A DNA stretch of 14,394 nucleotides. Origin: an uncultured Bacteriovorax sp. GTDB lineage: Bacteria; Bdellovibrionota; Bacteriovoracia; Bacteriovoracales; Bacteriovoracaceae. The position numbers and the translations under genes are program-made. Numbering within the stretch: the stretch's first letter is position 1; the number at the start of each line of letters is the position of its first letter. The notes beneath the pieces are model-generated. The model worked only from the letters and a program-made list of their open reading frames with translations, was not told the DNA's origin and did not search any database. Positions 8,040-14,265 of the stretch are shown here, in pieces. Location of the stretch: positions 1 through 14,394 of the forward strand of contig CAMLKK010000054.1 in assembly GCA_946480715.1 (NCBI GenBank), read 5' to 3'.

Positions 8040-8060
8040 AGAGCGAACATTAGTCCTCTC
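8036..8060 (-). promoter_or_regulatory. Possible four-codon leader frame coupled to mtaB
   Basis: On the minus strand, GAGAGGA (8060-8054) is followed three bases later by ATG 8050, opening the frame M-F-A-L-stop. Its TGA overlaps the mtaB ATG as ATGA (8039-8036). The only good ribosome binding site near mtaB is placed for this mini-frame, being about 14 bases from the mtaB ATG, so ribosomes may re-initiate on mtaB. The motif is short enough to be chance. Confidence 0.3.
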
Positions 8061-8125
8061 ACCATTGGAATTCAAGCCATATAAAAGTTTAAGAAAACTT
8101 TTCACGTTTTTTTTTGAAATAACGT

Positions 8126-8154
8126 TTGACAAAAAAGCGCAGGAACTCTATTTT
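8126..8154 (+). promoter_or_regulatory. Sigma70 promoter of the tRNA-Lys/tRNA-Glu unit
   Basis: TTGACA (8126-8131, perfect -35) and TATTTT (8149-8154, -10) are 17 bases apart. Transcription would start near 8161, about 18 bases before tRNA-Lys. The spacing and the -35 match are near ideal, as expected for a stable RNA promoter. Confidence 0.85.
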
Positions 8155-8178
8155 TAATCTCACTTTCGAAACAAGTTT

Positions 8179-8255
8179 GGTCTCGTAGCTCAGTTGGTTA
8201 GAGCATCTCCCTTTTAAGGAGAGGGTCCTGCGTTCGAGTCGCAGCGAGATCACCA
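8179..8255 (+). tRNA. tRNA-Lys (anticodon TTT)
   Basis: All arms can be folded by eye in 77 bases: acceptor GGTCTCG/CGAGATC (one G-T pair), D stem GCTC/GAGC with loop AGTTGGTTA, anticodon stem TCTCC/GGAGA with loop CTTTTAA (anticodon TTT), and T stem CTGCG/CGCAG with loop TTCGAGT. The discriminator A and an encoded CCA end follow. It is a substrate type for MtaB-class modification at A37. Confidence 0.97.
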
Positions 8256-8290
8256 TTCGAAGTACTAATAGACGTTAGCATATGGTTTAT

Positions 8291-8368
8291 GCACCCATCG
8301 TCTAGCCCGGTCTAGGACATCGCCTTTTCACGGCGGTAACCGGGGTTCGAATCCCCGTGGGTGTACCA
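8291..8368 (+). tRNA. tRNA-Glu (anticodon TTC)
   Basis: The acceptor stem is GCACCCA/TGGGTGT, the anticodon stem TCGCC/GGCGG with loop TTTTCAC (anticodon TTC), and the T arm CCGGGGTTCGAATCCCCG, with an encoded CCA end. It lies 35 bases after tRNA-Lys with no promoter between, so the two are one transcript. It is the last gene before the AT-rich accessory stretch, a usual position for island insertion. Confidence 0.97.
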
Positions 8369-8376
8369 ATTTAAAG

Positions 8377-8408
8377 AAAAGCCTCGATTTATTCGAGGCT
8401 TTTTTTTT
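8377..8408 (+). terminator. Intrinsic terminator of the tRNA unit
   Basis: GCCTCGA/TCGAGGC forms a perfect 7-base stem with loop TTTAT, extended by AAAA/TTTT and followed by nine T residues (8400-8408). It sits 9 bases after tRNA-Glu and should efficiently end the tRNA transcript before the accessory genes. Confidence 0.95.
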
Positions 8409-8508
8409 GCCTTTTAGGTGCCATCACCCCTTTGGTGTCGCATATGCAAAAAAATTTTTATCAGAAATCCACATTTCAATTTCTCATGACTCCAGCAATA
8501 ATTTATTT

Positions 8509-8889
8509 ATGAACAAACCTTTACTAGTAAATTATAAAAAAGCTTTAAATACTCTTGATCAAGCGATGGCAAAACCACCGGCCAATGACCTGGAACGAGA
8601 TGGCATTATTCAGAGGTTTGAATACTGTGTTGAGATCTCTTGGAAATCCGCTAAAAAAGTTTTGGAATATCATGAACAAGAAGCTGATACACCTCGAAAT
8701 ATTGTAAGAGAATTGGCCAAAATTAATTGGATTAACAATCCAGAAGAATGGATTGATTTTCTCGAAGCCAGTAATAAAACAGGCCATCTCTATCATGAAG
8801 AAGTTGCCAAAGAATTATTCAAACTAGTTCCTTCGTTTCTAAAAGCAAGTCATCAACTATTAGCAAAACTTGAGGAAATGCTTAAGTGA
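8509..8889 (+). CDS. HEPN (HI0074/HepT-like) protein with altered active site
   Basis: This all-helical 126-residue protein matches the HI0074-type 'nucleotidyltransferase substrate-binding' family, the HEPN partner of MNT nucleotidyltransferases. In known HepT/MntA toxin-antitoxin pairs, HEPN is an RNase toxin using an R-x4-H-x-Y motif, and MNT silences it by adding AMP to the Tyr. Family features visible are LNTLDQAM, RDGIIQRFEYCVEISWKSAKKVL (30-52) and WIDFLEASNKTGHLYHEE (81-98). At the motif the sequence reads S88-N-K-T-G-H93-L-Y95: His and Tyr are kept but the expected Arg is Ser. RNase activity may therefore be lost or changed. ATG 8509 is chosen over a TTG at 8407, which lies in the terminator T-tract. 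The stop overlaps the next gene's GTG (GTGA), so the pair is coupled. The base composition is much more AT-rich than that of the xdh and mtaB genes. Confidence 0.85.
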   Translation: MNKPLLVNYKKALNTLDQAMAKPPANDLERDGIIQRFEYCVEISWKSAKKVLEYHEQEADTPRNIVRELAKINWINNPEEWIDFLEASNKTGHLYHEEVAKELFKLVPSFLKASHQLLAKLEEMLK

Positions 8890-9902
8890 AGTTATTCGGC
8901 TTAAAACCATCAGAGATGCAGGAGATGAAAAATCTTTTTCAAAAGTTCTTTGGTGATATCGATGATGCAAAAATTTATTTATTTGGATCAAGGGCGACAG
9001 GAAAGCATAAAGAATTTTCTGACATCGATATTGCAATTAATTCTAAGTCAAAAGATATCCCAAAAAGAATTGCCCTATTTAATGAAGGATGGGAAAAATC
9101 TAAGTTACCTTACAAAGTTGATGTTACTCCCTGGAAAGACCTTTATAAACCATACTTACCTCAAATAAAAAAAGAAAAAGTTACTCTATGGCAGCCTGAA
9201 GACAAAGAACTTCACCCTTGGAGGGTCTGTCCTTATGGTCAGCATTGGGTGGTTAGGCACCCTCGCTATCCCGTTGGGCGCCAGCTTCAAGATGTTGATG
9301 GCCATTGCATAAAAAATCCGTCTGGCAAAGACCGTCTTGCAGGAGATGAAATTGAATTAATATCAAACTCAAGTTCATTTAAAAGCAGTAAGAATTTACC
9401 ATTGCCTTACTCTGGAAAAATTAAAGTTAAAAATGCTGAGGATTATGACATCTTGATTGCGGGGTGGTGTACATACTGGAATGAGATCTTCAAACCTGAT
9501 ATTTTAATAGAACCAAATTTTGTTAAAGCACTCATGGAATCAGAATCAACTTTTGATCCCAATGCTCTTGCCAAAAATAAAAAACCAATTGGCCCTGCAC
9601 GAGGGTTAATACAAATCACAGAAGCGACGTTGCGAATTTTAAAAGATCGCAAAGGTGAGATTAAAGATCACTATATTGATCTAAAAAAAGAAGAACTTTT
9701 CACTCCTAGTAAAAATATTTGTGCTGCCATTAGATGGTTATTTCGAAAGAAAGAAATGCTTCAGAAAAGATTAGGAAGATCTCCAACATGGCCAGAGGTT
9801 ATTGTAGAATATAAAGGTCTTGGCCCTGACTTAAAAAAGAATGGAGAAAAATCCCTCAAAATTTTAAATAATTTTTTAAATATTTTTGCGAAATACAAAT
9901 GA
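8886..9902 (+). CDS. Fusion of MNT nucleotidyltransferase and lytic transglycosylase (SLT) domains
   Basis: The 338-residue protein joins modules normally found in separate proteins. Residues 1-101 are a complete MNT domain: GSRATG (34-39), S45-D46-I-D48 and the third metal Asp in VDV (D79), as in HI0073/MntA antitoxins, which transfer AMP to HEPN partners. Residues 108-150 form a Cys/His module (CPYGQHWV at 115-122, H125, HC at 140-141, NPSGKD at 144-149) that could bind metal. Residues about 208-320 resemble the SLT lysozyme-like fold: catalytic Glu220 in ESTFDP, ARGLIQIT (238-245) and EYKG (308-311). SLT enzymes cleave the MurNAc-GlcNAc bond of peptidoglycan, but there is no signal peptide here. 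GTG 8886 is supported by GAGGA 9 bases upstream and GTGA overlap with the HEPN gene; the end overlaps the next gene by ATGA. The domain calls are from motifs; the SLT match is clear but divergent. Confidence 0.85.
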   Translation: MKLFGLKPSEMQEMKNLFQKFFGDIDDAKIYLFGSRATGKHKEFSDIDIAINSKSKDIPKRIALFNEGWEKSKLPYKVDVTPWKDLYKPYLPQIKKEKVTLWQPEDKELHPWRVCPYGQHWVVRHPRYPVGRQLQDVDGHCIKNPSGKDRLAGDEIELISNSSSFKSSKNLPLPYSGKIKVKNAEDYDILIAGWCTYWNEIFKPDILIEPNFVKALMESESTFDPNALAKNKKPIGPARGLIQITEATLRILKDRKGEIKDHYIDLKKEELFTPSKNICAAIRWLFRKKEMLQKRLGRSPTWPEVIVEYKGLGPDLKKNGEKSLKILNNFLNIFAKYK

Positions 9903-10312
9903 AAAAGAAACTAATTATTATCCTTTCTTCGTTTTATTTTATTTCCTTTTGCTATGCTACCCCTGCAAATCTTGCAGACTCTCACAAATTTGAAAAAATT
10001 GTTTTAAGTAAGAATTTAATTGCGGAATGTGACGCTCAAAAAGGCGATGAGAGAGGTCCTTTTGGACTTACTTACAAGGAAGGTAAAATTACTAATTTGT
10101 TTCTAGTTTTAACCGGTGTTTATTATGACACTTGTAAGGGATTAGAGCGAAAAATTAACCAATTAAAACGCAAACATTCAAAGCTTATTGTTCTTGGAAC
10201 GGAAGATAGTCCCTCAACGGAACCAAATGAAATTATTTGGAGGTGGAGGTCTCTTAGATCAATTTCTGGAAAAGAATGTATTAGTTACTTTAGCAATGAT
10301 TGCAAGTTGTGA
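9899..10312 (+). CDS. Small exported four-cysteine protein coupled to the MNT-SLT gene
   Basis: The 137-residue product starts with a typical Sec signal peptide (lysines 2-4, hydrophobic core 5-18, probable cleavage after CYA at 20). The mature part contains Cys44, Cys79, Cys127 and Cys135, enough for two disulfides in the periplasm. The sequence ISFC at 15-18 is not a convincing lipobox because Phe precedes the Cys. I do not recognise the family. The ATG overlaps the stop of the MNT-SLT gene (ATGA), so translation is coupled. A small exported protein encoded right after a peptidoglycan hydrolase is the usual arrangement of effector and immunity, or enzyme and inhibitor, pairs; that role is inference only. 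A role as a substrate-side accessory factor is an alternative. Very AT-rich, like the two upstream genes. Confidence 0.78.
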   Translation: MKKKLIIILSSFYFISFCYATPANLADSHKFEKIVLSKNLIAECDAQKGDERGPFGLTYKEGKITNLFLVLTGVYYDTCKGLERKINQLKRKHSKLIVLGTEDSPSTEPNEIIWRWRSLRSISGKECISYFSNDCKL

Positions 10313-10349
10313 TTTAAAATTTAATTATCATCTCTTTTTATCACAAAGC

Positions 10350-10509
10350 CGTGTCGAAACAAAAAGATTAAATGAACAAGTCCGAAGAAACATAGATCGT
10401 TTTCCTTTCGACTTCAAAAATAGGAAGCGGAGGGAAACAAAAGCTTCCACTCGTCTTCACAGAAAATGGAGTAGCAATCCAGCAGAAAGAAAATTGGCTT
10501 AAAAAATGA
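10350..10509 (+). pseudogene. Remnant of an ORF6N-domain gene
   Basis: The frame from 10350 reads VETKRLNEQVRRNIDRFPFDF, nearly the same as VETKRLKEQVKRNIERFPNDF in the intact ORF6N protein encoded at 13741-14265. After a junction near 10415, family sequence resumes in another frame as TSKIGSGGKQKLPLVFTENG, matching the second half of the ORF6N motif (YLFTENGVAM in the intact copy). It then diverges and stops at 10507-10509. So the 5' end is missing, an internal piece of roughly 50-70 bases is deleted with a frameshift, and the 3' half is lost. The surrounding 10313-10632 stretch holds no other gene; 10510-10632 is AT-rich with no convincing promoter. The remnant lies directly after the exported-protein gene and suggests past recombination here. 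Confidence 0.8.
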
Positions 10510-10680
10510 CGATAGAAAGTAAAATCAGCTAATTAATAGTCATTTTAATAAATGCAGTTCGAAAACTCGCCACAAAAAGTCACCTAGTAAACCTAGCGGA
10601 AATATTTCACGCTTAAATAAATCAAATCGACATTGCCCCCCTCTTTAGATATTTTGCCTCCATCTTTTGTGGGGGTTCCT

Positions 10681-12612
10681 TTGAAAACATTAAAATTACC
10701 AATTTTAAAAGCGGTGTTGGTCACATTGGCCGTTACTTCAGTCACTCTTGGAGTTCTTTGGGGTGGTGTGGAGAGGGCCTACTATATTTTTGAAGGCGAT
10801 AACATTAAGGCCTTTTTAAAAATTAATAATTGGGAAGAAGCAAATCTCAATTTAAATGTTGAAGCAAAAGGATGGCAGGATCAGGCCGTTGAAGGAAATA
10901 TTACACTCAAAGTTTTGAAGGAAGGATTTCAGTTAGAAACTTATTCTTTCGATGGAGCGAGCTGGCAGTTTAAAGATTACGATGATGGCAGCTATGATTA
11001 TCAAACAGCAAAATTAAAAACGGGAATGATTTCATTTCCGGCAATCAAATCGCTTCCTGAATCAAACACCATTCAACATGTGTACGTGAAAGCTTGTCTT
11101 CGTTTGAAAGGTGATAAAGAAAATAATCAAAACTGTGCAGAACGTGCTTACACGAAAAATCAATTAGTGAAAAATGCGGCCACAAGTCAGGAGACTTTGA
11201 AATCAAATTCGATTGCTCTTTCAAATGCATTGGCCCTTGGTGTGGTTGATTACGTTTCAAGTACAAAAGCGCAGAAGATTTCTTTTGTAATCAATCTCAC
11301 TTCTACTCGTGATGTAGCTGAGAGTTTTTCTCTTTTTCCAGAATACACGGGAAAAGTTTTAGATTTTTCTAAAGTTAGGATCAGTGTGTTTTCAAAATCA
11401 AATCCGGCGATGCCGATGATTCAAGTGAGTAACGGCATCATCAAACAAACGTTGCTCTTTAGTATGGGACAAGAAAAACTCCTATTGCCAGATGAGTTGA
11501 AAGAGAATGTTCAAAGAGTAAAAGAAGAAATGCAGCTTGAATCAAAGTCTGCTGATGAACTTGTGGCACTTTTGAAAGGGAAAAGTTTAGCTGATCTCGC
11601 AGGAAAAGTTGATCAAGAATTGATGGATGAAACGCTAGAGCAAACTCGTGATTGGGAATACTCTCTGATGCAAGTAATGAATGCTGGCTTTGGCGATAAA
11701 AAAACTAATGCACAAAAATGGATCACGGGAATTTGGAAACCAATGGATCAAGGTTTCCGCGTAGAAGTCGAAGTTGCTCCAGGGGCTCCAGAATTTAGAT
11801 TGTATGCCCTTCTCACACCATTTAATCAGGCATCACCACAACAGTTGCTTGGAGTTCAATGGCCAGGTGCTTTTAGCGTTTCAAGTGATATGAAAAAAAT
11901 TGAGAAAGAAATGACGTTCACGCGCTCTCCTTCTTTCAATATTAGAAACAAAAATCTTCCAGGATCGCTCCCAGAAAGCATCGACGATCTCTCTCCAGAG
12001 TGTCGTGCAACGATGGAATCGTTTGGAACAAAACTTTATACAAGTTTAGTGTTCAACGGACTCGCTGGCGGTGTGGTTGGAAAACTCACTGGTGGAATTG
12101 GTTCTCTCTTTGGTGCAACGGCTGCAGGTATTGAGGCGGCAGGAACTGCTGCTGGTTGGATTAGCGGCGGACTTTTCGATGCACTCTCTCCGATTGATAG
12201 AGCAAAATTCTGGATCAGTTTTGCGGCGTCTTCTTCTGTTTCAATGGAACCAAAAACAATCCTTCTCTATCTCGAAGAAACAGTTACAAAAGGTGGCGAT
12301 AAAAATATTTGCATCAACAAACCATTTAAGCTCAAGGCCAACTGGTATAACGAGTGTGGCATGAAAATGTCAGGACACAATTCACATCAATTTGCCCGTC
12401 TGGTAATTGATCGTGCTGACTCTGCTGGTTCACGAGTTGTGGGTCCAGCGACAGGTGCAAAAGGTTTAATTGGCTCAGGAGCAGAATTCGCGGTGGTAGG
12501 AATCATGCCAGGGCCAGCGAAGCTTCGTGTTTATGTTCACGATAAAGAACATTACCAAGATATGGACGTGAACTTCATTAACTGTAATTCTCCACTCGTT
12601 AAACCTAAATAG
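10681..12612 (+). CDS. Membrane-anchored protein of unknown function
   Basis: I do not recognise this family. No ATG is available: possible starts are TTG 10633, GTG 10669 and TTG 10681. I prefer TTG 10681 (643 aa) because GGGGG lies 5 bases upstream and the protein then begins MKTLKLPILK, a basic N-terminus directly before one membrane segment (about 8-30, LPILKAVLVTLAVTSVTLGV...). The rest should be periplasmic. A central region has predicted helices rich in charged residues (about 270-330). Residues about 459-497 form a striking glycine-rich hydrophobic stretch with GxxxG spacing (GLAGGVVGKLTGGIGSLFG...), which could insert into a membrane. The last about 100 residues look like a beta-sandwich, ending in a Cys-containing strand. 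The TAG stop overlaps the GTG of the next gene (TAGTG), so it is probably co-produced with the Wzy-like membrane protein and may assist it in surface polysaccharide work; that is inference. Confidence 0.78.
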   Translation: MKTLKLPILKAVLVTLAVTSVTLGVLWGGVERAYYIFEGDNIKAFLKINNWEEANLNLNVEAKGWQDQAVEGNITLKVLKEGFQLETYSFDGASWQFKDYDDGSYDYQTAKLKTGMISFPAIKSLPESNTIQHVYVKACLRLKGDKENNQNCAERAYTKNQLVKNAATSQETLKSNSIALSNALALGVVDYVSSTKAQKISFVINLTSTRDVAESFSLFPEYTGKVLDFSKVRISVFSKSNPAMPMIQVSNGIIKQTLLFSMGQEKLLLPDELKENVQRVKEEMQLESKSADELVALLKGKSLADLAGKVDQELMDETLEQTRDWEYSLMQVMNAGFGDKKTNAQKWITGIWKPMDQGFRVEVEVAPGAPEFRLYALLTPFNQASPQQLLGVQWPGAFSVSSDMKKIEKEMTFTRSPSFNIRNKNLPGSLPESIDDLSPECRATMESFGTKLYTSLVFNGLAGGVVGKLTGGIGSLFGATAAGIEAAGTAAGWISGGLFDALSPIDRAKFWISFAASSSVSMEPKTILLYLEETVTKGGDKNICINKPFKLKANWYNECGMKMSGHNSHQFARLVIDRADSAGSRVVGPATGAKGLIGSGAEFAVVGIMPGPAKLRVYVHDKEHYQDMDVNFINCNSPLVKPK

Positions 12613-13613
12613 TGATTTCTTATCTTGGTTTTATCATCTTAGGGATCAGCTCGCTTGCAGTTGATCCCTGGAGTTCTGATCTGTGGATCAGACCAAAACT
12701 TGTCATGATGCTGGTTGGTCTCACTCTGATTGCGATCCCTTCTATTTTAAAGTTAAAAAAACTTCCTGAACTTAATAAACAAGGTTTGATTCTTTTCATA
12801 TTTTCCATTTTTCTCGTTTGTCATGCGTTCTTCTTCCAATATTCTTTTTTACAACTTGCATACCTCTTCCCTCTTTTCTTCTTAGCTTCGCTTGCTTTTC
12901 TTTTGAATGAGAAGAAATTTGATAGTGATTTTTTGGATTGGGTCTTTCTCATTCAAAGTATAGTCGCTATCGCGCAATTCTTTTTCTTCGATGTTTTTCA
13001 TCTGCAGATGATGGGTGAAGCTTTGAAGTGGCGAACCTTAGGCTTCATTGGAAATCCTAATCAGCTTGGGCTCTTTCTCGCTTTTTATTTTCTGCGACCT
13101 TCGAAAAATAAATGGATCAGTCTCATTGTCGGACTTGCTTTCATTCTTACTTTTTCTCGAGGAGCTTTTCTAGCTCTGGCAGTTGCACTGTTATTGGGAA
13201 ATCATCTTTCAGAGTGGAAGTCGACAGCGAAAAAATTTGCGGTTTTAATTTTCGCTGTTGTTTTAGTTGAGATATTTTATGGTCAGACTGGAATTGTGAA
13301 TTTGGATTCCATTACTGGTCGGGCTGCTAGTTATTTGAACTTTCCAAAGCCTCAAAATGTTCTCTTTGGATCAGCTAGTTGGGATTTACAATCGCCCGTT
13401 CACAATCAATTTCTTTTTGCCATTGAGTGTTTTGGATTGGTGGGGTTGGTATTGTTAATTGGATTTTTTTGGAATCTTTTTAAGGATGACAAAAAAGTTG
13501 CACTCTTGCTGATCTCTTTTTCTATGTATGATTTGCCTTTTGTGAACCCTGCTGTAGTTTCACTCATTCTCATTTCTAGTTTAAGTAATTTTAAACATGC
13601 TGAAGAATTTTAA
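12612..13613 (+). CDS. O-antigen ligase/polymerase-like (Wzy/WaaL) membrane protein
   Basis: This polytopic inner-membrane protein (333 aa, about ten hydrophobic segments) has the pattern of the Wzy_C / O-antigen ligase superfamily. These enzymes join undecaprenyl-linked sugar units to lipid A core, to other units, or to protein. Visible family signatures are RTLGFIGNPNQLG (141-153), FSRG (181-184) after a membrane segment, GRAASY (236-241) and the periplasmic-loop motif SPVHNQFLFAIECFG (261-275), whose His is the catalytic-type residue in WaaL. It is shorter than the usual 400 or so residues. GTG 12612 shares a base with the upstream stop (TAGTG), so translation is coupled to the anchored protein. 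No glycosyltransferase or sugar-nucleotide gene is in the window, so substrate cannot be inferred; ligase, polymerase and protein O-oligosaccharyltransferase are all possible. Confidence 0.82.
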   Translation: MISYLGFIILGISSLAVDPWSSDLWIRPKLVMMLVGLTLIAIPSILKLKKLPELNKQGLILFIFSIFLVCHAFFFQYSFLQLAYLFPLFFLASLAFLLNEKKFDSDFLDWVFLIQSIVAIAQFFFFDVFHLQMMGEALKWRTLGFIGNPNQLGLFLAFYFLRPSKNKWISLIVGLAFILTFSRGAFLALAVALLLGNHLSEWKSTAKKFAVLIFAVVLVEIFYGQTGIVNLDSITGRAASYLNFPKPQNVLFGSASWDLQSPVHNQFLFAIECFGLVGLVLLIGFFWNLFKDDKKVALLLISFSMYDLPFVNPAVVSLILISSLSNFKHAEEF

Positions 13614-13740
13614 CTGAACTTGATTCAATTTTTGATCATTTAAATTTTACCAAAACTAAATTATTCATTCATTTCAATATTCTGATTTTAAAATTGTGTT
13701 GATAACTAAAAATCAATTTTTTTTTACTGGAGTTTGATTT

Positions 13741-14265
13741 GTGACAATCTTATTGGAAAAAATTGAAGCTATGATTTACACCATCCGTGGATGTAGAGTT
13801 ATGCTCGATAGTGATTTGGCAAAACTTTATGGTGTTGAAACAAAACGTTTAAAAGAACAGGTCAAGCGAAACATAGAACGATTTCCAAACGACTTTTTAA
13901 TTGAACCAAATTCAAGTGAGTTAGCTAGTCTAAGGTCGCAAATTGCGACCTTAGACCATTCAAGTAGCGAGAATCTTATCTTTAAACATACACCCTATCT
14001 ATTTACTGAAAACGGAGTTGCAATGCTCTCAAGTGTAATTCAAAGTAATGAAGCTATTCAGGTCAATATCACCATAATGAGAACATTTACCAAGCTAAGA
14101 AGTTTTTTATCAATGGAGTCCAGCATGAAAGAAGAGATTGGAGATTTGAAGACCAGCACAAATCAACTTTTTAAAATTGTTTTCGAGCGATTAGATGGTT
14201 TAGAAAGTGGACTACCCTCTCATTCTAAAACTAGAAAAAAAATTGGATTAAACCTAAAGGATTAA
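13741..14265 (+). CDS. ORF6N-domain DNA-binding-type protein
   Basis: ORF6N proteins are phage- and mobile-element-associated and carry an N-terminal domain thought to bind DNA. This 174-residue protein shows the family core: IRGCRVMLDSDLAKLYGVET (15-34), KRLKEQVKRNIERFPNDF (35-52), LRSQIATL (63-71) and YLFTENGVAMLSSVI (86-100), then a helical C-terminal part (NITIMRTFTKLRSFLSMES, then a coiled-coil-like EEIGDLKTSTNQLFKIVFERLDGL). GTG 13741 has GGAG 8 bases upstream. The AT-rich 13614-13740 gap before it holds no other gene. No integrase, phage structural gene or toxin partner is beside it, so it looks like a solitary copy. Its coding sequence contains a 29-base near-perfect palindrome at the LRSQIATL codons (see separate entry). 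A broken relative lies at 10350-10509. Role on the chromosome is unknown. Confidence 0.88.
   Translation: MTILLEKIEAMIYTIRGCRVMLDSDLAKLYGVETKRLKEQVKRNIERFPNDFLIEPNSSELASLRSQIATLDHSSSENLIFKHTPYLFTENGVAMLSSVIQSNEAIQVNITIMRTFTKLRSFLSMESSMKEEIGDLKTSTNQLFKIVFERLDGLESGLPSHSKTRKKIGLNLKD
13928..13956. repeat. 29-base palindrome inside the ORF6N gene
   Basis: GTCTAAGGTCGCAA (13928-13941) and its exact reverse complement TTGCGACCTTAGAC (13943-13956) flank a single A. The 14-base arms encode the conserved LRSQIATLD segment. Such a perfect inverted repeat could extrude as a cruciform, block the message as a strong hairpin, or serve as a binding site for the ORF6N protein itself. Presence of the repeat is certain; function is not. 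Confidence 0.9.

Noticed and set aside
8040..8132. An N-terminal extension of MtaB from a TTG codon.
   Set aside because: The TTG is the complement of the tRNA promoter -35 box, the 31 extra residues do not resemble the family, and an ATG is available at 8039.
8486..8512. An eight-codon frame whose TGA overlaps the ATG of the HEPN gene.
   Set aside because: It has no ribosome binding site and lies in very AT-rich sequence where such overlaps are common.
9899..9960. A lipoprotein signal peptide on the exported four-Cys protein.
   Set aside because: Phe precedes the Cys at 18 and the lipobox consensus is not met; an ordinary cleavage site after CYA fits better.
10188..10502. A 104-codon open frame overlapping the end of the exported-protein gene.
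   Set aside because: Only its second half matches a known family (the ORF6N fragment), and its start lies inside the upstream gene in another frame, so it is a chance extension of the remnant.
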